Part shown: positions 62,972 to 64,000 of the stretch, one piece after another | Layout: every line of letters begins with the position of its first letter | Numbering within the stretch: the stretch's first letter is position 1 | Assembly: GCA_046291875.1 (NCBI GenBank) | Contig: JBKBSF010000022.1 | Coordinates: forward strand, 10,916 to 74,915 | DNA length: 64,000 nt | Direction of reading: 5' to 3' | From: SKVR01 sp046291875 | GTDB lineage: Bacteria > Bacteroidota > Bacteroidia > Bacteroidales > UBA7960 | The notes under the pieces: model-generated | Told to the model about the DNA's origin: nothing | The model's database searches: none | Seen by the model: the letters and a program-made list of their open reading frames with translations, nothing else | Program-made: the position numbers and the translations under genes

Positions 62972-64000
62972 ATGGCTCCTGCAAAAAAAAAACCAACTTC
63001 CTCTATAACAAGACCTCGATCAACCCGTAAGAAACAACCTACAGAAAATGAGGCACCTCATGATCAGTCAAGCGAAACCCGCAATGGATTTTGTGTAGGT
63101 ATTGGAGCATCGGCCGGAGGATTGGAGGCTCTGGAGCAATTTTTTAAAAATATGCCTCCCAACAGTGGGCTATCCTTTGTGGTGGTGCAACACCTCTCCC
63201 CTGATTATAAAAGCCTTATGGTGGAGCTTTTATCAAAGCATACACCCATGAAAGTATTCAGAGCTGAGGATGGAATGCAGATTCTACCCGACAGCGTTTA
63301 CCTGATCCCGCCCAAGAAAAACATGACCATCTTTCATGGAAAACTTTTCCTTACAGAACAAGATTATCATCATGTGATAAACCTGCCCATCGATATATTT
63401 TTTCGTTCGCTTGCAGAAGACTATGCCGACAGAGCCATTGGTATTATTCTTTCGGGCACAGGAAGCGATGGAACTCTGGGCATCAGAGCCATTAAGGGTG
63501 GAGGTGGAATGATCATGGCGCAAGATGACAACAGTGCAAAATTCGATGGGATGCCGCGCAGCGCTATTGCCACCGGCTTGGTCGACTACATACTGCCTGC
63601 CGACAAAATGCCACAGGAGCTTCTTAAATACGTGAAACACCCGCTTACATCGAAAGATGAAGATGCACATGATTATACTACTCATGAAAACGCTCTGGCC
63701 AAAATCCTCTCCATTATCCGAAACCGGGTGGGTGTAGATTTTACTTACTATAAAACCAATACCATCATCAGGAGGCTCGAAAGGCGCATCAGCATCAACC
63801 AGATAGAAAGCTTCGAGGCATATATTGGTTTCCTGGAGCAATCCCCTACCGAGGTAAATATACTTTATAAAGAGCTGCTTATTGGAGTTACTAAATTCTT
63901 TCGCGACTCCGAGAGCTTTGAAATCATCATGGAACAGGTTATCCCCAACCTGTTTAAGAACAAAAACAAGGATGAACCTGTACGGCTTTGGAGCGTAGGC
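62972..64000 (+). CDS. CheB-CheR fusion signalling protein, N-terminal part (cut by window edge)
   Basis: 343 codons open to the window edge, no stop. A basic Lys/Arg-rich N-terminus (about 40 residues) precedes a CheB methylesterase domain with triad residues in GIGASAGGLEA (S), VVQHLSPDY (H) and LSGTGSDGTLG (D), then a CheR_N helical domain (KILSIIRNRVGVDFTYYK, RRLERRISIN) and the start of the methyltransferase domain (LLIGVTKFFRDSESF, RLWSVG). Such fusions usually continue with coiled coil, PAS and a histidine kinase. The methyl-accepting target is unknown. Confidence 0.92.
   Translation, partial: MAPAKKKPTSSITRPRSTRKKQPTENEAPHDQSSETRNGFCVGIGASAGGLEALEQFFKNMPPNSGLSFVVVQHLSPDYKSLMVELLSKHTPMKVFRAEDGMQILPDSVYLIPPKKNMTIFHGKLFLTEQDYHHVINLPIDIFFRSLAEDYADRAIGIILSGTGSDGTLGIRAIKGGGGMIMAQDDNSAKFDGMPRSAIATGLVDYILPADKMPQELLKYVKHPLTSKDEDAHDYTTHENALAKILSIIRNRVGVDFTYYKTNTIIRRLERRISINQIESFEAYIGFLEQSPTEVNILYKELLIGVTKFFRDSESFEIIMEQVIPNLFKNKNKDEPVRLWSVG

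Overview
The window reads as chromosome of an anaerobic or microaerophilic member of the Bacteroidota (class Bacteroidia). The reasons are: promoters of the TTTG / 19-23 nt / TAnnTTTG type before many genes; no regular Shine-Dalgarno sequences; a SprE/PorW-type lipoprotein of type IX secretion/gliding; an AtpB with an exported N-terminal extension; bactofilin next to the atp genes; a DUF2027-Smr protein; and [FeFe]-hydrogenase maturation genes. Gene content is mostly vertical and core-like. I see no transposase, integrase, phage gene, CRISPR array or tRNA. The only stable RNA gene recognised is RNase P RNA.

Layout. 0-1.8 kb: start of hutU (running off the left edge), a small exported protein and a tRNA-dihydrouridine synthase, all on the minus strand. 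1.8-5.8 kb: aspA-hydF-hydE, maturation genes of the [FeFe]-hydrogenase H-cluster without hydG. 5.7-14.2 kb (minus): SUI1-like factor, lipid kinase, ferritin, F1Fo ATP synthase genes atpB-E-F-H-A-G (atpD/atpC absent), an AtpI-like membrane protein and bactofilin. 14.3-20.7 kb: sprE-like gene (minus) diverging from M23 peptidase-dxr-rseP. 20.8-26.4 kb: a SPOR-like exported protein, then a cyanophycin-type cluster: cyanophycinase, a short cyanophycin synthetase whose Mur-ligase half has lost its P-loop (CphA2-like), and an isoaspartyl dipeptidase. 26.4-35 kb: tag, CoA-binding protein, rnz, lplA, a protein made of about ten 26-residue repeats, two tandem exported paralogs, and valS. 35-37 kb: a cluster of three small palindromes, an Smr-domain gene and rnpB directly behind it. 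37-44.4 kb: TPR lipoprotein-like/beta-barrel pair and gyrB. 44.5-51 kb: SNF2 helicase, exported glutathione peroxidase, cysQ, and an operon of thiamine-binding protein, NadR-like kinase and EamA transporter with a foldable 5' leader.

51-64 kb is a dense signalling region: stand-alone CheR and CheB, a membrane GAF protein, a GAF-PAS-PAS-SpoIIE phosphatase, a SiaB-type kinase and a SiaC-type phosphoprotein (keeping the threonine at position 68), followed by a large TerB/FHA-like/ABC half-transporter fusion where Pseudomonas has the diguanylate cyclase SiaD. Then come a lipoprotein, a small exported protein, a single-domain response regulator and the start of a CheB-CheR fusion protein that leaves the window. 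The two most promising leads are this Sia-type switch wired to an ABC protein, and the CphA2-like/cyanophycinase/isoaspartyl-dipeptidase cluster.

All functions are assigned by reading motifs and recalled family knowledge; no database search was run.
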